NCBI GenBank assembly: GCA_036480335.1
Contig: JAZGGH010000087.1
Span: 1-26,964 of the forward strand
Origin: JAZGER01 sp036480335
GTDB taxonomy: Bacteria > Pseudomonadota > Gammaproteobacteria > DSM-19610
DNA length: 26,964 nt
Direction of reading: 5' to 3'
Shown here: piece after piece, positions 24,601 to 26,964 of the stretch
Layout of the letters: each line of letters opens with the position of its first letter
Position numbering within the stretch: position 1 is the stretch's first letter
Program-made: the position numbers and the translations under genes
Notes under the pieces: generated by a model
What the model was told of the DNA's origin: nothing
The model's database searches: none
The model's input: only the letters and a program-made list of their open reading frames with translations

Positions 24601-25723
24601 GTATTACATGCGCTGGGTTGGATGGAAATTGAATAAAATCATTCAAACCGGCTCAAACTTTGGCACTGCACAACGTCATGAAAACCCGTTCCTTTGTGAA
24701 ATAGGCACAGGGACAATGGTTTCAGGTGGATTAAAAATGATCAATGAAACGATTTCCAACACATCTTTCATGCTCTCAAAGGTAAAAGTTGAAGCCTATA
24801 ATTACCTGGGCAATGACCTGCATATGCCAGCTGACCACAAAATTGGTAAAAACGTTCTCCTCGCAACCAAAACACTGGTACCCATTGATGGAACCATTCG
24901 TAAGGATACCGGCCTGCTTGGCTCGCCCGGTTTTGAAATACCCCGTGCAACGGAAAGGGACAAACAATTATCAAAAATGGATGACGCCACCAGGTTGATG
25001 AAACTTCGGTCGAAAAACCGTTATAATTTTGTTTCTGCAGCCTTGTATGTTCTGAAAAGCTGGTTTCTGACCTCTACTCTTGTGTTATCAGGGCTTTATG
25101 CCCTTGCTTATTACCCACTATTCGGCATCATGTCGATTCTTGCCGGCTCCATATTCGCATTTTTCTTCCTTATTGCCTGGCACTGGTTCGCTGAAAAATC
25201 CGTGCTTGGATTCAAGAGACTATCTCCACAAGTTGGGCCTGTTCTGGGAGACTATTTCAAAACGCATGAGAGATACTGGAAAATGACGGGATTATGGAAG
25301 ATAGCACCCATGTTTTCAGGTACCCCCTTCAAAAATGTCCTGTCTCGTCTACAGGGTATACGTCTCGGTAAAAAAGTATTTGATGATGGCGGAAACTTTG
25401 ATGAAGACACCTTAATTGAGATTGGTGACTATTCGACTATTAATGCTGAAAGCTTAATTCAGCCTCATTCTCTTGAAGAAGCGGTGTTTAAATCCGATTA
25501 TGTCAAAATTGGCAAGGGCTGCACCCTGGGAACAGCATGTAATATACATTACGGAGTCACTACGGGTGACTATGTGGTGATAGAACAGAACTCTTTTGTC
25601 ATGAAAGGTGAAATGATAGATACAGACACAACCTGGCGGGGAAATCCAGCGAAAGCTATAGCAAACAGTACTGTTAACGTTGGTGTTGAACAATTGGAAA
25701 CCCTTGCATGCGCGTCCTGCTAA
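21647..25723 (+). CDS. Pls-like membrane NRPS, putative poly-diaminobutyrate synthetase
   Basis: A single-module NRPS of 1358 residues. The adenylation domain (about 25-520) has YTSGTTGKPKG (177-187), NAYGPTE (309-315), YRTGDYG (400-406), the GRIDTQVKIRGYRVELGEIE block and the A10 lysine K511. The carrier domain (about 535-610) has the phosphopantetheine serine S570 in GAHSLL. There is no condensation or thioesterase domain. Instead six hydrophobic segments (about 636-660, 674-694, 869-892, 914-941, 1136-1158, 1160-1180) surround three soluble domains (about 695-868, 942-1135, 1181-1358), the first and last with hexapeptide-repeat acyltransferase character. This is the layout of epsilon-poly-L-lysine synthetase. 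Aligned by eye to GrsA the pocket reads D-F-E-P-L-S-A-V-S-K; the acidic third position suits a side-chain amine. With the upstream EctB-type enzyme, Dab is the likely monomer (inference). Confidence 0.9.
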   Translation: MTMKNNILFCKEYDNRIRWNKKERLNHLFEYRCDDLPGNHLAVISENASFTYRELDNRANQTAHYLLAEGIKAGDRVGILFDKSIHSYVGLLAILKIGAAYVPLDASFPEDRINFILQDADIKAIISVAQYKEKFKAANLKKIYLDNSEQNITDKATTRLETRDTSSETDQLFYIIYTSGTTGKPKGVAINHSGICNFVRVAGEVYGINENDRCYQGMTLAFDFHVEDLWVPLIAGATLISGKSDIKLFGEDLHAFLKEQRITVFPCVPTLWATIEQDLPDVRIILLSGESVPHNLVVKWHRPGRTILNAYGPTECSVSSTLRKLVPDSPVTIGTPLPTYMVVILDEHNDQLIDEQGAVGEIGIAGISLAEGYLNREALTKEKFIPDFLDLPNNPSRRIYRTGDYGSIREDGELDFHGRIDTQVKIRGYRVELGEIEALLLEMPQIAQAVVNPYEPDPGALELVAYYTRKPDAEEISPTELVEKLRSNLPGYMVPGYLEELASIPMTANNKADRKNLPAPIGQRFSASNNAFIPANTGTEKILVNALSEVMEIDRISIEDDFFEDLGAHSLLMARFGAEIRKRMQITSVSMQDIYQNSTINKLATYLDLVSVPESDQQKISNEESFHIPSDFSYYGCGALQLAWYIGWSLLSLWILVAGVKWTHAAMPDLMHTFQRIILFFVGLAVTFSALPVAAKWLFIGRWKPEVIPVWSLRYFRFWAIKSLIRGAPLARMGDPFYSLYLRLLGAKIGANSIIHAKAIPICTDLISIGENTVIAKDSVLNGYKAKSNCIHIGSIHIGHNAVISEAGIIDINTRMEDNTQLGHASSLHDGQCVPEGKHYHGCPAEETSSDYCKIESRTCTPFRRWCYAAAPDFLGLFTGSGIVLALYYYFPHFSDFAGTLHGSPLQELAYLSGKVYLYSLPAYLVALLIGLLSIGLIPRALNLFLKKDKTYVLYGFHYFIHKMIVRISNSVYYNRLFGDSSAIVYYMRWVGWKLNKIIQTGSNFGTAQRHENPFLCEIGTGTMVSGGLKMINETISNTSFMLSKVKVEAYNYLGNDLHMPADHKIGKNVLLATKTLVPIDGTIRKDTGLLGSPGFEIPRATERDKQLSKMDDATRLMKLRSKNRYNFVSAALYVLKSWFLTSTLVLSGLYALAYYPLFGIMSILAGSIFAFFFLIAWHWFAEKSVLGFKRLSPQVGPVLGDYFKTHERYWKMTGLWKIAPMFSGTPFKNVLSRLQGIRLGKKVFDDGGNFDEDTLIEIGDYSTINAESLIQPHSLEEAVFKSDYVKIGKGCTLGTACNIHYGVTTGDYVVIEQNSFVMKGEMIDTDTTWRGNPAKAIANSTVNVGVEQLETLACASC

Positions 25724-26823
25724 GAACTACAACAGAGCTTGATCCAACAGATACTGCAGATCAGGCTATTGACTTCCACCATCGACTCCCAGGCTATTCA
25801 GAAACACCTCTGCTGAATGCCCCTGATCTTGCCAGAACACTGGATGTTGCTCAGGTACTGGTCAAGGATGAAACCTGCCGCTTTGATTTACCTTCATTTA
25901 AAATTCTGGGCGCTTCATGGGCAACCTATGTCATGCTTCGTCAAAAGCTTGGGCCTATACCTGGAGATTCATCGTTGTTATACGATGACCTGCAAACCTG
26001 GGCTGCACCCCTCAAACAGCTCACTTTAATAGCCGCCTCAGATGGCAATCATGGACGCGCCGTTGCACGTGTTGCAAAATGGTTTGGACTGAATTCCAGA
26101 ATATTTTTACCCGATTTTGTTTCTATTCCCCGTCGCCGTTCAATCGAAGCTGAAGATGCGGAAGTTATCATTGTTAAAGGTCTATACGATGCTTCTGTTG
26201 ACGCCGCCATTGAAGCTGCAAAACAGAATGACACGCTTCTGATCAGTGACACCGCTCGTTCTGTTACGGATGTTGTTCCACAACTCGTCACAGATGGATA
26301 TACCACTGCATTTACTGAAGTTGACAGGCAATTGCAGGGATTGTCTATCGATACAGTATCTATCCAGGCTGGCGTAGGTGGCCTGTCATCAGCATGCACT
26401 AGCTGGGCACGTACAACACACCGAAATACCCTACCGCACATTATTGTGGTTGAACCGGAAAAAGCCGCTTGTGTTATGTCGGCACTGGCGGCAGGAGAGC
26501 CTGTTTCAATCTGTGCAGATAAAATCTCTGCTATGAGTGTACTTCAATGCGGAACGATTTCCTTTACTGCCTTTAAGAATCTGAATGCGGGTGTCAGTTG
26601 TTGCCTTGCCATCGAAGACAGTTGGGCAACGTCCGCTGTATCCAGCCTCGCTGCCTGTGATATTCATACCGGTCCGAGTGGTGCTACGGGATTAGCAGGA
26701 TTGATTGCAGCGTTTACAGGTCCATTTGCCACGCCAATAAGAGAACACCTTGGCATATCTGGAAAATCCCGTTTACTCGTTCTGGCCACCGAAGCAACAA
26801 AAGCCGCCGACTATTTAGAATAG
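25708..26823 (+). CDS. Diaminopropionate ammonia-lyase-like PLP enzyme
   Basis: A fold-type II PLP enzyme of 371 residues, closest by motif to 2,3-diaminopropionate ammonia-lyase (DpaL), which makes pyruvate and ammonia from Dap. Visible motifs are FDLPSFKILGAS with the PLP lysine K65, AASDGNHGRAVARVA with D112 (the position of the catalytic Asp of E. coli DpaL, by memory), a Y-D-x-x-V segment (160-164), DVVPQLVTDGYTT, QAGVGGLSSA, VVEPEKAACV and GPSGATGLAG. The SFKxLGA motif separates it from the cysteine-synthase-like SbnA. E. coli DpaL is about 398 residues, so this one is slightly short. Its start overlaps the NRPS end by 16 bases, indicating translational coupling. Its role could be Dap removal, Dab racemisation or product turnover; none is proven. 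Confidence 0.8.
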   Translation: MRVLLRTTTELDPTDTADQAIDFHHRLPGYSETPLLNAPDLARTLDVAQVLVKDETCRFDLPSFKILGASWATYVMLRQKLGPIPGDSSLLYDDLQTWAAPLKQLTLIAASDGNHGRAVARVAKWFGLNSRIFLPDFVSIPRRRSIEAEDAEVIIVKGLYDASVDAAIEAAKQNDTLLISDTARSVTDVVPQLVTDGYTTAFTEVDRQLQGLSIDTVSIQAGVGGLSSACTSWARTTHRNTLPHIIVVEPEKAACVMSALAAGEPVSICADKISAMSVLQCGTISFTAFKNLNAGVSCCLAIEDSWATSAVSSLAACDIHTGPSGATGLAGLIAAFTGPFATPIREHLGISGKSRLLVLATEATKAADYLE

Positions 26824-26836
26824 TGATGAAATTATT

Positions 26837-26964
26837 AAGGGCACCTCTATTAATAGACTTTTCGCCCGATTTCTGCGTTGGATAAATTTATGCGATCCTC
26901 ATGGTTGCCCTATACACTGCGGTTCTCAAAATTCATCCGCCTTGAACTCAGACGAAAATCCTAA
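26837..26964. mobile_element. Inverted-repeat element or IS end, truncated by the window edge
   Basis: Fourteen bases after the last stop an AT spacer gives way to GGGCACCTCTATTAAT (26839-26854). This is followed by a segment whose 26854-26873 is repeated in inverted form at 26944-26963 (15 of 20 positions pair; core TTTTCGYCYGA). The whole is therefore a long imperfect palindrome with no coding capacity, as in MITE-like or palindromic repeat elements, or the end of an IS5-type insertion sequence. The opposite terminus (expected reverse complement ATTAATAGAGGTGCCC) is not in the window. Confidence 0.55.

Noticed and set aside
20141..26823. Ectoine or siderophore biosynthesis cluster
   Set aside because: No ectA/ectC, no NIS synthetase, no decarboxylase of the Ddc type, no condensation domain and no siderophore transport gene are present. 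The NRPS tail is of Pls type.
25708..26823. SbnA-like 2,3-diaminopropionate-forming enzyme
   Set aside because: The PLP lysine motif SFKILGA and the SDGNHG motif fit DpaL/threonine dehydratase-type enzymes, not the cysteine-synthase type. No SbnB-like partner is present.

Overview
The window reads as chromosome of a gammaproteobacterium of moderate G+C. The evidence is the order grpE-dnaK-dnaJ-dapB-carA-carB-greA, which is close to the Pseudomonas/Methylococcus-type order, together with paired HrcA/CIRCE and sigma-32 heat-shock control, a lipid A acyltransferase-like gene, hslR, and a DUF3465 protein. A marine or methylotrophic Thiotrichales-type host is possible, but I cannot prove it from sequence alone.

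Layout. Bases 1-95 hold a compact RNA-like fold ending in a U-run, probably the 3' end of a transcript that begins outside the window. A small secreted DUF3465 protein (+) converges on a repeat-rich lipoprotein with a peptidoglycan-binding domain (-), and a symmetrical terminator lies between them. From 14.0 kb down to 2.2 kb a leftward block runs hrcA, grpE, dnaK, dnaJ, dapB, an lpxL/htrB-like acyltransferase, carA, carB, greA. Its controls are readable: a near-perfect CIRCE operator touches the hrcA start codon, and two good sigma-32 promoters (CTTGAAT-N13-CCCCAT before grpE, CTTGAAA-N13-CCCCAAT before dnaK) sit over the 3' ends of the preceding genes. A strong hairpin separates dnaK from dnaJ. 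Divergently, nadK, a DsrE-like cysteine protein and recN run rightward. They meet a leftward group of an M48 lipoprotein protease with TPRs, hslR and a Nudix hydrolase; recN and the Nudix gene overlap tail to tail.

The most interesting part is 20.1-26.8 kb (+), a three-gene cassette that looks like a biosynthetic cluster. Its genes are an EctB-type 2,4-diaminobutyrate aminotransferase, a 1358-residue membrane-bound single-module NRPS, and a 2,3-diaminopropionate ammonia-lyase-like PLP enzyme whose start overlaps the end of the NRPS gene. The NRPS has the organisation of epsilon-poly-lysine synthetase (Pls): adenylation, carrier, then six membrane segments around three soluble domains. EctB makes the cationic amino acid Dab, the adenylation pocket carries an acidic residue at the position equivalent to GrsA 239, and ectoine genes ectA and ectC are absent. 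The best hypothesis is therefore a synthetase for a Dab homopolymer (or short Dab oligomer) in a Gram-negative host, with the third enzyme shaping or policing the diamino acid pool.

The cassette is bordered on the left by a gene-poor, AT-rich 600-base stretch and on the right, immediately after its last stop codon, by the beginning of an inverted-repeat mobile or MITE-like element that runs out of the window. This makes horizontal acquisition plausible. I see no rRNA, tRNA, CRISPR array or complete insertion sequence.
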